From: Propionibacteriaceae bacterium | GTDB taxonomy: Bacteria > Actinomycetota > Actinomycetes > Propionibacteriales > Propionibacteriaceae | Reading direction: 5' to 3' | Assembly: GCA_025965155.1 (NCBI GenBank) | Contig: JAOPXN010000066.1 | Span: 1 to 42,780, forward strand | DNA: 42,780 nt | Part shown: positions 15,779 through 28,422 of the stretch, in pieces | Layout: each line of letters opens with the position of its first letter | Position numbering within the stretch: the stretch's first letter is position 1 | Notes under the pieces: model-generated | Told to the model about the DNA's origin: nothing | Database searches by the model: none | The model's input: only the letters and a program-made list of their open reading frames with translations | Translations under genes and position numbers: made by a program

Positions 15779-16957
15779 ATGAGACTCCCGACACTGCGTA
15801 AACGCGGCCTGCCCACCGAGATCGGTGGCGTCGTCCGTCTCGACCGGCGTACCAAGAACCTGACCAAGCGGCTGCGGCCGAACGAGATCGCGATCATCCA
15901 CCACAGCGACCTTGATCGGGTGAGCGCCGAGGCCCTGGTGGAGACCGGCGTCAGTGCTGTGGTGAACGCGGTGCCCTCGGTGTCGGGTCGTTACCCCAAC
16001 CTGGGTCCTGGCATCCTGCTCGACGCCGGCATACCGCTGATCGAGAACGTGGGGGAGCGGGTCTTCTCCGAGATCCACGAGGGCGAGCGAATCACCATCG
16101 ACGGCGGCCGGCTGCTCGATGCGACCGGTGCGGTCGTGGTGGAGGGCACTCTGGTCACCTTGGACGTGCTGGAGCAGCAGCTCGAGGAAGCCCGGGCGGG
16201 TCTCTCGGACCAGATCGAGGCCTTCGCCGACAACACGATGGAGTACCTGCGGCAGGAGAAGGAGCTGCTGCTGGAGGGCGTCGGCGTACCGGAGGTGCGG
16301 ACCCAGATCGAGGGTCGCCACGTCCTGATCGTGGTGCGCGGCTACGACTACCGCTCCGACCTGGACGCACTGCGTCCCTACATCTCTGAGTACAAGCCGC
16401 TCCTGATGGGCGTGGACGGCGGCGCGGACGCCCTGATCGAGGCTGGCTACAAGCCCGACATGATCATCGGAGACATGGACTCCTGCTCGGACTCCACGCT
16501 GCGGTCCGGTGCCGAGATCGTGGTGCATGCCTACCGCGACGGCCGGGCCCCTGGTGTGGAGCGGGTCGAGCAGCTGGGCCTAGAAGCCGTCGTCTTCCCG
16601 GCTCTGGGCACCAGTGAGGACGCGGCGATGCTGCTCGCCGACTCCAAGGGCGCCCGGTTGCTGGTGGCGGTGGGAACTCACGCCTCGCTGGTGGAGTTCT
16701 TGGACAAGGGCCGTTCCGGAATGGCGTCCACCTTCTTGACCAGGCTTCGAGTCGGTCCCAAGCTCGTCGACGCCAAAGGGGTGTCGCGGATCTACCGCAG
16801 CCAGATCAAGAGCTGGCACCTGGTGCTGCTGGTGCTGTCCGGTTTGCTCGCGTTGACCACGGCCATGATGTTCACCGACTTCGGGGGTGCTGTGGGCTCA
16901 CTGCTGGCGGCTCGACTGCGGGACCTGGCGTACTTCATTAAGGAACTTTTCTCTTGA
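15779..16957 (+). CDS. steA: SteA-like cytokinetic ring protein (thiamine pyrophosphokinase-like fold)
   Basis: This 392-residue protein's central part carries a thiamine-pyrophosphokinase-like segment: GVDGGADALIEAGYKPDMI followed by IGDMDS. The C-terminus has one membrane helix (SWHLVLLVLSGLLALTTAMMF, about 341-361) plus a short tail, giving a cytoplasmic protein anchored by its C-terminus. Homologues in Corynebacterium (SteA) localise to the division site and act with SteB in the RipC/FtsEX cell-separation pathway; Rv1697 is the M. tuberculosis counterpart. ATG at 15779 follows AGGA about 11 bases upstream. The stop overlaps the TTG start of the next gene, so SteA and its MctB/SteB-like partner should be made together. 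Thiamine diphosphate synthesis is unlikely given the membrane anchor. Confidence 0.9.
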   Translation: MRLPTLRKRGLPTEIGGVVRLDRRTKNLTKRLRPNEIAIIHHSDLDRVSAEALVETGVSAVVNAVPSVSGRYPNLGPGILLDAGIPLIENVGERVFSEIHEGERITIDGGRLLDATGAVVVEGTLVTLDVLEQQLEEARAGLSDQIEAFADNTMEYLRQEKELLLEGVGVPEVRTQIEGRHVLIVVRGYDYRSDLDALRPYISEYKPLLMGVDGGADALIEAGYKPDMIIGDMDSCSDSTLRSGAEIVVHAYRDGRAPGVERVEQLGLEAVVFPALGTSEDAAMLLADSKGARLLVAVGTHASLVEFLDKGRSGMASTFLTRLRVGPKLVDAKGVSRIYRSQIKSWHLVLLVLSGLLALTTAMMFTDFGGAVGSLLAARLRDLAYFIKELFS

Positions 16958-17880
16958 TCAACTTTCGCTATCACATCGTGTCGCTGATGGCGGTGTTCTT
17001 GGCGCTGTCGATCGGCATGGTGCTCGGTGTCACCTTCGGTGCGCCGGTCAACGCCGGGATCAACACCCAGGCGGAAGCGGACCGCAAGCAGGTGCAGGAT
17101 CTGCGGGCCGAGCTGGACCGGCGCAACCAGCTCGACGACTACCGCGACGCGTGGGCGGCCCGGGCCGGACGGAGCCTGACCGACGGGGTGCTGACCGACT
17201 ATCGGGTCGGGCTGATTGCGATGCCCGATGCGCCGACTGCGGTGGTCAACTCCATCACGACGGCCGTCACCGACGCCCGCGGGACGCTGACCAGCACCAC
17301 CAGGGTGAGCCGGAACGCGTTCGACCCTGCCAAGGTTGACGACCTCAATGCCGCGGTTGAACCGTACAGCGGCCAGCTCGGCCTGGTGGCCGGCATGTCC
17401 AACGGAACCCGCTTCGGGCTCGCACTGGGCCGCGCACTGGGCGCCAAGGACGTCACCGACTCCGACCCTCTCGCCGACTCGATCCGCAAGTCGTTGACCA
17501 GCCGATCCCTGGTGGACATCAACGACGAGGGAGTCGGCCAGGCCCAGCTGCTCATTGTGGTCACCGGACGGGCGACGGATCCCCGTCCGCTGGCCGAGGC
17601 CCTGAGCGCCCACGTGGACGCAGACGTGGCCCTTCGCGGATACGTCCTGGGCGTCGTGCTGGCCGGCCCGAACAGCGACAATATCGAGGGCACCGACGTC
17701 CTCGCGGCGCGGAACCAGTCAACCGCGGTAGAGGTGTTGAGCACGGTCGACGTAGCGGACCTGCCTAGCGGCGTCAGCACGGTGGTGCTCGCCGGCAAGG
17801 AGCAGATCCTCGGCCGGCAGGGGCACTACGGTGCCTTCACCAAGGCCGACAGCCCGTTGCCTGTGGTACCGGTGCGCTGA
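16954..17880 (+). CDS. mctB: MctB/SteB-like membrane-anchored protein (copper transporter family DUF3186)
   Basis: This 308-residue protein starts INFRYHIVSLMAVFLALSIG, a single N-terminal membrane helix (about 6-28). A coiled-coil-like stretch (AEADRKQVQDLRAELDRRNQL) and an extracytoplasmic domain follow. This is the layout of M. tuberculosis Rv1698 (MctB), described as an outer-envelope copper protein, and of corynebacterial SteB, which partners SteA in daughter-cell separation. Given the overlap with steA, the cell-division role is the better inference; copper handling cannot be judged here. The start is TTG at 16954, inside TTGA with the steA stop, and has AAGGA nine bases upstream. The next gene starts with no gap after the stop. 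Confidence 0.87.
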   Translation: MINFRYHIVSLMAVFLALSIGMVLGVTFGAPVNAGINTQAEADRKQVQDLRAELDRRNQLDDYRDAWAARAGRSLTDGVLTDYRVGLIAMPDAPTAVVNSITTAVTDARGTLTSTTRVSRNAFDPAKVDDLNAAVEPYSGQLGLVAGMSNGTRFGLALGRALGAKDVTDSDPLADSIRKSLTSRSLVDINDEGVGQAQLLIVVTGRATDPRPLAEALSAHVDADVALRGYVLGVVLAGPNSDNIEGTDVLAARNQSTAVEVLSTVDVADLPSGVSTVVLAGKEQILGRQGHYGAFTKADSPLPVVPVR

Positions 17881-18756
17881 GTGGGCGCTCCGCAACAGCT
17901 TGCAGCGGCCGGTACGGCGGCGGCCCTGGCCCTGCTGGGCAACCGGCTGACCGCCCCCCGAGCCGACCAGACCGGCTGGCGACACCGCTGGCAGCGTACC
18001 AACCATGCGGGCCGGCAGGTCACCTTGCTGGAAGGCCCGGTGGCCGCCGGTGCCGCCCTCGCCGGCACCCTGGCCGGACCCTGGACGAACCGGACGCCGG
18101 TGGTGTTGGCAGTGGCCGGTGCAGGGGCGGTCGGGGCATACGACGACCTGCTCGGTACCGCGCAGGCGAAGGGGTTCCGGGGTCATCTGCGGGCGCTGAG
18201 GCGCGGTCAGGTCACCAGCGGGCTGGTGAAGATCGTCGGCGTCGGAGCCGCCGCGGCGCTGGCCGGCCTGCTGATCGACCGGGACCGGCCCAGGTCCTGC
18301 AGCCTTGCCAGCCGGGTCGCCACCGTCGGGCTAGACACGGCGCTGATCGCTGGCACCGCGAACCTGGTCAACCTCTGCGACCTGCGGCCGGGCCGGGCCG
18401 CCAAGGTGGTCACGCTGCTCGGAACGGCGCTGCTCGCCGGAACTCGTGGCCGGGCGAACGTCGGCTCGGTGGTCGGTGCGGCAGTCGGGTCGTTGCCGGC
18501 GGACCTCGCGGAGCAGTCGATGCTCGGCGACTGCGGAGCCAACGGGCTCGGAGCGGGCCTCGGTGCCGCTGCCGCTGCGGCACTGCCAGTGCCGGTCCGG
18601 GTGGTCGCCCTCGCCGGAGTGGTGGCACTCAACCTGGCCAGCGAAAGGGTCAGCTTCAGCGCCGTCATCGACGGCCAGCCACTGCTCCGAGCGGTCGACC
18701 GCTGGGGACGACGGCCGGGCCCGGCCGCATCGGCGGGGACTGCGGCCGAGCAGTGA
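17881..18756 (+). CDS. MraY/WecA-like polyprenyl-phosphate sugar-phosphate transferase homologue, variant active site
   Basis: This 291-residue polytopic membrane protein resembles the MraY/WecA glycosyl-1-phosphate transferase family, which loads a sugar phosphate onto a lipid carrier. Family landmarks seen are GAYDDLLG (about 85-92) for the metal-binding Asp pair, GFRGHLRAL (98-106), [11 protein letters not shown] (161-171) in place of the usual NxxNxxDGxDG, and the GDCGANGLG loop (216-224). The canonical second Asp of the DGxDG motif is missing and replaced by LRPG, and the protein is shorter than MraY (about 320-360 residues). The variant may be a subfamily signature or a loss of activity. 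GTG at 17881 directly abuts the mctB stop, and the stop overlaps the MurJ-like gene as GTGA. This context suggests a lipid-linked glycan pathway. Confidence 0.75.
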   Translation: MGAPQQLAAAGTAAALALLGNRLTAPRADQTGWRHRWQRTNHAGRQVTLLEGPVAAGAALAGTLAGPWTNRTPVVLAVAGAGAVGAYDDLLGTAQAKGFRGHLRALRRGQVTSGLVKIVGVGAAAALAGLLIDRDRPRSCSLASRVATVGLDTALIAGTANLVNLCDLRPGRAAKVVTLLGTALLAGTRGRANVGSVVGAAVGSLPADLAEQSMLGDCGANGLGAGLGAAAAAALPVPVRVVALAGVVALNLASERVSFSAVIDGQPLLRAVDRWGRRPGPAASAGTAAEQ

Positions 18757-20341
18757 GGCCGACACGGTTCGGTTCGGTGGCCCTCGGGCTGGTGGCGCTG
18801 ACGCTGGCGTCCAGGATCGTCGGTTTCGGCCGCTGGCTGGTCTTCTCCAAGACTGTCGGCGACACCTGCCTGGGCGACGTCTACAACGCCGCTAACCAGC
18901 TGCCGAATGTGCTGTTCGAGATCGTGGCTGGAGGCGTGCTGGCCGGGGTGGTCATCCCGGTGGTGGCGCGCCACGTCGGCGGCCGCCGAACTGAAGCCGT
19001 CTCCATCACCGCCTCGGCCCTGATCACCTGGACGGTCATCGCCCTGACGCCCGCCGCGTTGGCGGCCTGGCTGGGCGCCCGCGCCTACGCGTCGGTGTTC
19101 GCCGCCCCGTCCTGCCCGGGTGCGGCCAGCACCCTGGCCGCCCTGCTGGTCGTCTTCGTACCGCAGATCTGGCTGTACGGACTCGCCGTCGTCAGCGCCG
19201 GCGTGCTGCAGGCCCACTCCAAGTTCTTGGCCGCAGCGGCCGCCCCGCTGCTGTCCAGCGTGGTGGTCATCCTCGCCTACCTAGCCTTCGACGGCCTGGT
19301 CCCGGACAGTGCACGCTCCGATTTGACCGCGATGACCCGGCAGGCCCTCGCAGTGCTGGGCTGGGGGACCACCGCCGGCGTGCTGGTGTTGGCGCTGGTC
19401 ACCCTGGTTCCGATGCTCCGGTTGGGCCTCCGGCTCCGACCACGGCTGAGGTTCGCCAGCGGCGACACCCGGGTAATCGTTGGCATCGCCCTTGCCGGCC
19501 TCGCCGGGCTGATCATGCAGCAGCTGAGCCAGCTGCTGATCATCTGGGCCGCCAGGCAGGCAAACGACCCCGGCGCCGTGACCCGGATCACGTGGGCGAA
19601 CGCGATCTATCTGTTGCCGTTCGCCGTGCTGGTCGCGCCGCTGCTGCAGCTGACGTTCCCGCGGCTCAGCGCAGCCGCCGAACTCGGCCCCGCCGGCGTG
19701 TCCGCCGTGCTCGCCGGAGTGCTGCCGGTCGTCGGGTTCATGTCCTTCCTCGGTGCGGCGTTGCTGGTCGGAACGGCCGTCCCGGTAGCGCGGGTCTTTG
19801 TGCTCGGACCGGGCTCGGGCCGTACCGATGCGCTCGCGGTGCCGATCGCGGCCTTCGCGCCGGCCGTGGTGGGCTTTGCGCTGCTCGGCCTGGCCTCGCG
19901 GACCCTGCTGGCCCAGCACCTGGCGAGGGCCAGCGGTACGGCGACAGTGGCGGCCTGGGGAACTGTCATCGCCGCGGTCGTCGTCGTTCTGGGGACCGTA
20001 CCTCCCGCGTGGCTGGTACCCGGGCTGAGTGCCGCGGTCTCGGTCGGCATGCTCGTCGGCGCCATCGTCGGCTGGATCCTGACCGCCCGCACCGTGCCGC
20101 TGCCGCCGAGCTGGCGCCGGCCGCTGCTGGTGTCGGGCGTGGCAGCGGTCACCGCCGGTTTGTCGACCGCTGCCCTGTCCCGGCTGCTGGTCGACGCCGG
20201 GATCTGGCTCTCGTTCGTCGGTGCCGTCGGCTGCGCGCTGGCCTGTACGGCCGTCTTCGTCGCCGTGGTCTTCGTCGGCGACCGGCCGCTGCTCCGCCAG
20301 GTCCTGGCTCTTCGCCGTCGTCAGCCGGAGCTGGTGCAGCC

Positions 20342-20345
<4 letters not shown>
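18753..20345 (+). CDS. MurJ/MviN-like lipid flippase
   Basis: This 530-residue protein has about 13-14 hydrophobic segments across its whole length, starting with the MviN/MurJ-type [20 protein letters not shown] and the [19 protein letters not shown] region. Arg residues in the first helices and the later [17 protein letters not shown] segment also fit. MurJ proteins flip lipid II or other lipid-linked sugars across the cytoplasmic membrane. It lacks the long cytoplasmic pseudokinase extension of mycobacterial MviN (Rv3910), so it may be a paralogue devoted to a different lipid-linked product, made by the MraY-like protein before it and extended by the glycosyltransferase after it. GTG at 18753 overlaps the previous stop, and its own stop overlaps the next start. 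Confidence 0.87.
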
Positions 20346-23746
<3,401 letters not shown>

Positions 23747-23750
23747 GGTC

Positions 23751-23756
23751 TATGCT
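23751..23756 (+). promoter_or_regulatory. Candidate -10 element upstream of ald
   Basis: TATGCT lies just after the Nudix gene stop and about 41 bases before the ald ATG. That leaves a short leader containing the AAGGAG ribosome binding site. No clear -35 box is seen. It suggests that ald can be transcribed on its own. Confidence 0.35.
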
Positions 23757-23797
23757 CGCAATCGCAGCCGAGGAGTCCAGCACCCAAGGAGCGCGTC

Positions 23798-24913
23798 ATG
23801 TTGGTTGGAGTTCCGACCGAGGTCAAGAACCACGAGTACCGGGTCGCCATCACCCCTGCCGGCGTGCACGAGTTCGCCCGAAACGGACACGAGGTCGTCG
23901 TCCAGTCCGGTGCCGGTTTGGGATCCTCCATCCCCGACGCCGAGTACGTCGCCGCGGGTGCCATCATCGCCCCCGACCATGATCAAGTCTGGGCCCAGGC
24001 GGACTTGATCTTGAAGGTGAAGGAGCCGATCCCGGTCGAGTATCAGCGGATGCGGCCGGGGCAGGTGCTCTTCACCTACCTGCACCTGGCGGCCAGCCGG
24101 GAGACCACCGCTGCGCTGCTGGAACGCAAGATCACCGGCATCGCCTACGAGACAGTGCAAACCAGCGACAGGGCGCTGCCGCTGCTGGCGCCGATGTCGG
24201 AGGTGGCCGGGCGGCTCGCGCCACAGGCCGGCGCCTACCACCTGATGCGCCACGGCGGCGGGCGAGGTGTCTTGATGGGCGGCGTTTCCGGGGTCTACGC
24301 CGCCAAGGTGGTGGTGATCGGCGCGGGCGTGTCCGGCATGAACGCGGCCACCATCGCGCTGGGCATGCAGGCGGAGGTGCTGCTGCTGGACTCCAACATC
24401 GAGAAGCTCCGCCAGGCCGACCGGATCTACCACGGACACCTCCAGACGGTCGCCTCCAATGCGTTCGAGATCGAACGTGCAGTGCTCGACGCCGATCTGG
24501 TCATCGGTGCCGTTCTGGTGCCGGGGGCCAAGGCGCCGACCTTGATCAGCAACGAGCTGGTGTCCCGGATGCGGCCGGGCAGCGTGCTGGTCGACATCGC
24601 CATCGACCAGGGCGGCTGCTTTGAGGACTCGCGGCCCACCACTCACGACGAGCCGACGTACCGGGTGCACAACTCCCTCTTCTACTGCGTCGCCAACATG
24701 CCCGGCGCGGTGCCGAACACCTCGACGTACGCCCTCACCAACGTCACACTGCCGTACGCACTCAGCCTGGCCAATCACGGCTGGCAGGCCGCCATGCGTG
24801 CCGACCCGGCGCTGGCACTCGGTCTGAACACCTACGACGGCGTCCTGACCAACGCTCCGGTCGCGCATGCCCACGGCATGGCCCATCGTGAGCTGGCCGA
24901 CGTCCTCGGCTGA
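23798..24913 (+). CDS. ald: Alanine dehydrogenase
   Basis: This 371-residue enzyme catalyses reversible NAD-dependent oxidative deamination of L-alanine to pyruvate and ammonia. Characteristic regions are [20 protein letters not shown] (start, with the substrate-binding Arg), KVKEP with the conserved Lys (about 74), TYLHLA with the catalytic His (about 96), the NAD-binding [14 protein letters not shown], and [15 protein letters not shown] at 23798 has AAGGAG seven bases upstream. The gene is absent from this position in M. tuberculosis. Its place between the Nudix gene and xerD recalls streptomycetes and relatives. Confidence 0.97.
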   Translation: MLVGVPTEVKNHEYRVAITPAGVHEFARNGHEVVVQSGAGLGSSIPDAEYVAAGAIIAPDHDQVWAQADLILKVKEPIPVEYQRMRPGQVLFTYLHLAASRETTAALLERKITGIAYETVQTSDRALPLLAPMSEVAGRLAPQAGAYHLMRHGGGRGVLMGGVSGVYAAKVVVIGAGVSGMNAATIALGMQAEVLLLDSNIEKLRQADRIYHGHLQTVASNAFEIERAVLDADLVIGAVLVPGAKAPTLISNELVSRMRPGSVLVDIAIDQGGCFEDSRPTTHDEPTYRVHNSLFYCVANMPGAVPNTSTYALTNVTLPYALSLANHGWQAAMRADPALALGLNTYDGVLTNAPVAHAHGMAHRELADVLG

Positions 24914-24936
24914 GGCCGGCCGGCTGGACTGACCTG

Positions 24937-25944
24937 ATGTCACCGATGGAGCTGCTGATCGCGACCTACCTGGACCACCTGACGGTGGAGCGCGGAGTCT
25001 CCCGGCACACCAGCAGCGCGTACCGCCGCGACCTCCGCCGTTACGCGGCCTTCCTGGCAGGCCGAGGCGTCAGTACTGCCGAGCAGGTCACCCCGCTGCT
25101 GGTGGCCGAGTACGCAGCCAGCCTCGCCGAAGGCGTCCCCCGATCCCCGGCGCCGACGTCCGATCCGGACGCCGAACCGCTCCGCCAAGCCGGGTCGCAG
25201 GACGAATGGCGGTGGCCGCCACTGGCCAGCGCCAGCATTGCCCGCGCCGTCGTCGCGGTCCGGAGCCTGCACCGGTTTGCGGTGGAGGAGGGGATCACCC
25301 GGGACGACCCGGCGCACGAGGTCCAGCCGCCCCGACCGGCGCGCCGGCTGCCCAAGGCGCTCAGCATCGACCAGGTGCAGGCGATGCTGGACGTGCCCGC
25401 CCGCGACACCGAGCTGGGGCTGCGTGACCGGGCACTGCTGGAGCTGCTCTACGGCACCGGAGCCAGGGTCTCCGAAGCTACTGACCTGGACGTGGACGAC
25501 GTTTCCCGGCTGCTGGCGGCCTCCGACGTCGCCACGCCGGGCCTGCGGGTGCTCGGCAAGGGCAACAAGGAGCGGATCGTCCCGCTTGGCTCGTACGCCC
25601 GGGCAGCGCTCACCGACTACCTGGTCCGCAGCCGGCCGACTCTGGCCGGCCGCGGACGGGGGACGCCGGCGCTGTTTCTGAACGCCCGCGGCGGCAGGCT
25701 GTCCCGGCAGAGCGCCTGGTCGATCCTGCAGTCCACGGCCGAACGGGCCGGGGTGCCGGTCGAGGTGTCCCCGCACACGCTGCGACACTCGTTCGCGACC
25801 CATCTACTCGATGGCGGCGCGGACGTCCGGGTCGTCCAGGAGCTCCTCGGACACGCTTCGGTCACCACCACGCAGATCTACACCCTGGTCACCGTTGACC
25901 ACCTGCGCGAGGTCTACCTGACCTCTCATCCACGCGCGTACTAG
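24937..25944 (+). CDS. xerD: Site-specific tyrosine recombinase XerD
   Basis: This 335-residue tyrosine recombinase works with XerC at dif to resolve chromosome dimers. The SAM-like core-binding domain occupies about 1-145, and the catalytic domain has the Arg in [16 protein letters not shown], the Lys in [26 protein letters not shown], the [14 protein letters not shown] region and the nucleophile Tyr within it. An extra stretch of about 30 residues ([20 protein letters not shown] area, 68-95) lengthens the N-terminal domain compared with the usual 295-310 residues. ATG 24937 and ATG 24946 are both possible starts. No mobile-element partner genes are near, which supports the housekeeping role. 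Confidence 0.93.
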   Translation: MSPMELLIATYLDHLTVERGVSRHTSSAYRRDLRRYAAFLAGRGVSTAEQVTPLLVAEYAASLAEGVPRSPAPTSDPDAEPLRQAGSQDEWRWPPLASASIARAVVAVRSLHRFAVEEGITRDDPAHEVQPPRPARRLPKALSIDQVQAMLDVPARDTELGLRDRALLELLYGTGARVSEATDLDVDDVSRLLAASDVATPGLRVLGKGNKERIVPLGSYARAALTDYLVRSRPTLAGRGRGTPALFLNARGGRLSRQSAWSILQSTAERAGVPVEVSPHTLRHSFATHLLDGGADVRVVQELLGHASVTTTQIYTLVTVDHLREVYLTSHPRAY

Positions 25945-25947
25945 GCT
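25942..25947 (+). promoter_or_regulatory. Candidate -10 element upstream of parA
   Basis: TAGGCT overlaps the xerD stop codon and is 44 bases before the GTG of the ParA gene, which has its own strong GAGGAGGA ribosome binding site. It may start the parA-RHH-scpAB-rluB transcript. Confidence 0.35.
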
Positions 25948-25991
25948 CTGCCGAGACAACTCACCGAGATGGTGACTGAGGAGGATTCGCG

Positions 25992-27137
25992 GTGGACAAC
26001 GCGCACGAGTCGATCGATTCGGCGATGACCGAGGACCGCAGACCCCAGAACAGGAACGGGGAGGGGTCTTTCGAGGTCGAGGAGCTTTACGATCCAGCCG
26101 ACAATGCCAGCCCCGAGGAGCAGTTCGTGCTGCCGGGTGGCCCGAACGGTGCGGACGAGAACAGACAGTACGGAGCGGCTGCTCGAGAGGATGCTCCGGT
26201 GCAGGAGCCGGCCAATGGTGCGGCACAGCCTCAGCTGTTGCAGACCGAACCGGTGGCTCGCAAGCCACACCCCGCAGCGGCCGTCCAGCCCGATGCCGAG
26301 ATCGGCCCCACCGGGCGGCCCTGGCCCAAGCTGCCCGAACCCGAGCGGCCGACCACGCATGGTCCGGCCATGATCGTGGCGATGTGCAACCAGAAGGGCG
26401 GGGTTGGCAAGACCACCAGCACCATCAACCTGGGCGCCGCGCTGGTCGAGACCGGCCGCAAGGTGCTGCTGGTGGACTTCGACCCGCAGGGCTCGCTCTC
26501 GGTCGGCCTTGGGGTCAACCCGCACACGCTCGAGCTGAGCATCTACAACCTGCTGCTTGGTCGCCATATCTTGGCCGACGAGGTGATTGCGGAGACCGAT
26601 GTGGAGGGCCTGGACATCCTCCCCAGCAACATCGACCTCTCTGCAGCCGAGGTGCAGCTTGTCTCCGAGGTCGCGCGGGAGCAGACCCTGCTGCGTGTGC
26701 TGGAGAAGGTGAAGGACCGCTACGACGTCATCCTGATCGACTGCGCGCCGTCCCTGGGACTGCTCACCATCAATGCGCTGACTGCGGCGGACAAGGTGAT
26801 CATGCCGTTGGAGTGCGAGTTCTTCGCGCTCCGCGGTATCGCTCTGCTCAACGACACCATCTCGAAGGTGCAGGATCGGCTGAACCCGAGGCTGCAGATT
26901 CTCGGCATCCTGGGCACCATGTACGACCCCCGCACCCTGCACAGTCGTGAGGTGCTGGAGCGCGTGGTGCAGGCGTTCGGCGAGACGGTCTTCCACACGG
27001 TGATCCGGCGGACTGTGAAGTTTCCGGAGACCACCGTCGCGGGGGAGCCGATCACGACCTACGCGACCACGTCCCCGGGCGCAACCGCGTACCGCTCCCT
27101 TGCTCGTGAGGTGCTGGCCCGGTGCCGCGTCGAGTAA
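25992..27137 (+). CDS. parA: Solitary ParA/Soj-family ATPase with a long N-terminal extension
   Basis: This 381-residue protein is a ParA-type ATPase from M127 onward: deviant Walker A NQKGGVGKTT with the signature K135 and K140, Walker A' LVDFDPQGSLS, Walker B DVILIDCAPSLG and the conserved PLECEFFALRG. Residues 1-126 are Pro/Gln/Glu/Asn-rich with no visible motif and are probably disordered. GTG at 25992 is preceded by GAGGAGGA six bases away, which supports translation of the extension. No parB gene follows; a ribbon-helix-helix-like gene overlapping by 16 bases does, then scpA and scpB. The M. tuberculosis parallel is Rv1708 beside scpA. ParA proteins form ATP-dependent dimers on DNA. A role in chromosome organisation is inferred from the neighbours. 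Confidence 0.9.
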   Translation: MDNAHESIDSAMTEDRRPQNRNGEGSFEVEELYDPADNASPEEQFVLPGGPNGADENRQYGAAAREDAPVQEPANGAAQPQLLQTEPVARKPHPAAAVQPDAEIGPTGRPWPKLPEPERPTTHGPAMIVAMCNQKGGVGKTTSTINLGAALVETGRKVLLVDFDPQGSLSVGLGVNPHTLELSIYNLLLGRHILADEVIAETDVEGLDILPSNIDLSAAEVQLVSEVAREQTLLRVLEKVKDRYDVILIDCAPSLGLLTINALTAADKVIMPLECEFFALRGIALLNDTISKVQDRLNPRLQILGILGTMYDPRTLHSREVLERVVQAFGETVFHTVIRRTVKFPETTVAGEPITTYATTSPGATAYRSLAREVLARCRVE

Positions 27138-27496
27138 GCCTTCCCGGAGCATCCGAGCTGTTCCGCCCCACTCTCGCTCCGGAGCAGCCGGCCACCGAGA
27201 GTCCGGCTGCCTCCGGGCCCGCCGCTTCCGACCCGGGCTCCCCGGACCTCCGGGCGACAGCAGCCGATCGGTCCGACCGTGGCTCTGGACGGGTACGCCA
27301 CGACGAGAAGATCACCGTGTACGTCAGCAGCGACGAGCTACTGGCGCTCGAACGGGCCAGGCTTACGCTGCGGGCCGAGCACGGGATGGCGGTGGACCGG
27401 GGCCGGATCGTCCGGGAGGCTATCGCTGCGGCCATGGCCGACCTGGCCGACCATGGAGCCGACTCCGAGCTGATCCGGCGGTTGTCCCAGCCGTGA
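27122..27496 (+). CDS. Ribbon-helix-helix-like protein, possible ParA partner
   Basis: This 124-residue protein has a disordered N-terminus rich in Pro, Ala, Ser and Arg (1-60). The C-terminal part has the look of a ribbon-helix-helix DNA-binding domain: a beta strand KITVYVSS (63-70), a first helix DELLALERARLTLRAEHG and a second helix RGRIVREAIAAAMADL. GTG at 27122 overlaps parA by 16 bases, and the stop overlaps scpA as GTGA. This is the layout of plasmid partition operons in which ParA is followed by a small RHH centromere-binding protein (ParG/omega type). Here it is embedded with condensin genes. Function is inferred; no family name is recognised with certainty. Confidence 0.78.
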   Translation: MPRRVSLPGASELFRPTLAPEQPATESPAASGPAASDPGSPDLRATAADRSDRGSGRVRHDEKITVYVSSDELLALERARLTLRAEHGMAVDRGRIVREAIAAAMADLADHGADSELIRRLSQP

Positions 27497-28422
27497 GCGT
27501 CGTACCAGACCTCGACCACACCCCCAAGGCACCTGAGAATCCGGCCCGACTCGGCGAGGCCGAGCGGGGCGGACAGTTCCAGGTGCACCTGGTCAACTTC
27601 GAGGGTCCTTTCGACCTGCTGCTGCAGCTGATCTCACGGCACAAGATGGACATCACCGAGGTCGCCCTGTCCAAGGTGACCGTCGAGTTCATCGCCCACA
27701 TCAAGGCGGCGGGGGAGACCTGGGACCTGGAGCAGACCAGCCAGTTCGTGCTCGTCGCAGCGACCCTGCTCGACCTCAAAGCTGCTCGGCTGATCCCCTC
27801 CGGTGAGGTGGACGACCCGGAGGACCTGGCTCTGCTGGAGGCCCGCGACCTCCTCTTTGCCCGGCTGCTGCAGTACCGCGCCTTCAAGCAGGTCGCGGCC
27901 TACCTCGCGGATCGACTGGAGACACAGGCCCGGCGCTACCCGCGCACGGCAGGAATGGAGGCACGCTTCGCCGCCCTGCTGCCGGAGGTGACCTTCACCA
28001 TCACGCCTGAGCGGTTCGCCGCCCTGGCCGCGAAGGCAATGGCCCCCAAGCAGGCCGACGTCTTGTCACTGGCCCACCTGCACGCATCCGCCGTCAACGT
28101 CCGGGACGAGGCTGCGCTCATCGTCGACCGACTGCGGCGGGTCCGGTCGACGACATTCCGGGCGCTGACCGGCGACTCACCGGACCGGGTCACCACCGTC
28201 TGCCGGTTCCTGGCCCTGCTGGAGCTCTTCCGTGAAGGCGCTGTCGCCTTCGAGCAGCTGACACCGCTGGGCGAGCTGACCATCCGATGGACCGGGTCGG
28301 ACGACGGCGAGCTAACCATCTCCGACGAGTTCGACGCCCCCGCCGGTGCGGGCGCACCCGGTACACCGCCCGGTGCGGCAGCTCCGGACGACCGAAGAAC
28401 CGAGGAACTCCCCAGTGACTGA
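27493..28422 (+). CDS. scpA: Segregation and condensation protein A (kleisin)
   Basis: This 309-residue kleisin bridges the heads of the SMC dimer. The conserved N-terminal part is FQVHLVNFEGPFDLLLQLI, followed by HKMDITEVALSKVTVEFI. The middle ATLLDLKAARLIP and the C-terminal winged helix (about 225-275; VCRFLALLELFREGAVAFEQ) are also clear. The last 35 residues are Pro/Ala/Asp-rich and variable. GTG at 27493 overlaps the previous stop and yields a normal-length protein. The stop overlaps scpB by eight bases. The smc gene is not in the window. Confidence 0.95.
   Translation: MSVVPDLDHTPKAPENPARLGEAERGGQFQVHLVNFEGPFDLLLQLISRHKMDITEVALSKVTVEFIAHIKAAGETWDLEQTSQFVLVAATLLDLKAARLIPSGEVDDPEDLALLEARDLLFARLLQYRAFKQVAAYLADRLETQARRYPRTAGMEARFAALLPEVTFTITPERFAALAAKAMAPKQADVLSLAHLHASAVNVRDEAALIVDRLRRVRSTTFRALTGDSPDRVTTVCRFLALLELFREGAVAFEQLTPLGELTIRWTGSDDGELTISDEFDAPAGAGAPGTPPGAAAPDDRRTEELPSD

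Noticed and set aside
24937-25944. Tyrosine recombinase as an integrase of a mobile element
   Set aside because: It reads as XerD, lies in the conserved housekeeping order, and no att-like repeats, tRNA or phage genes are nearby.
25941-27152. 403-codon minus-strand frame opposite parA
   Set aside because: The plus strand encodes clear ParA motifs over the same bases; the antisense product has no domain.
27122-27496. RHH protein as an antitoxin
   Set aside because: No toxin gene follows. The neighbours are parA and scpA with overlapping starts, which points to partition or chromosome organisation.
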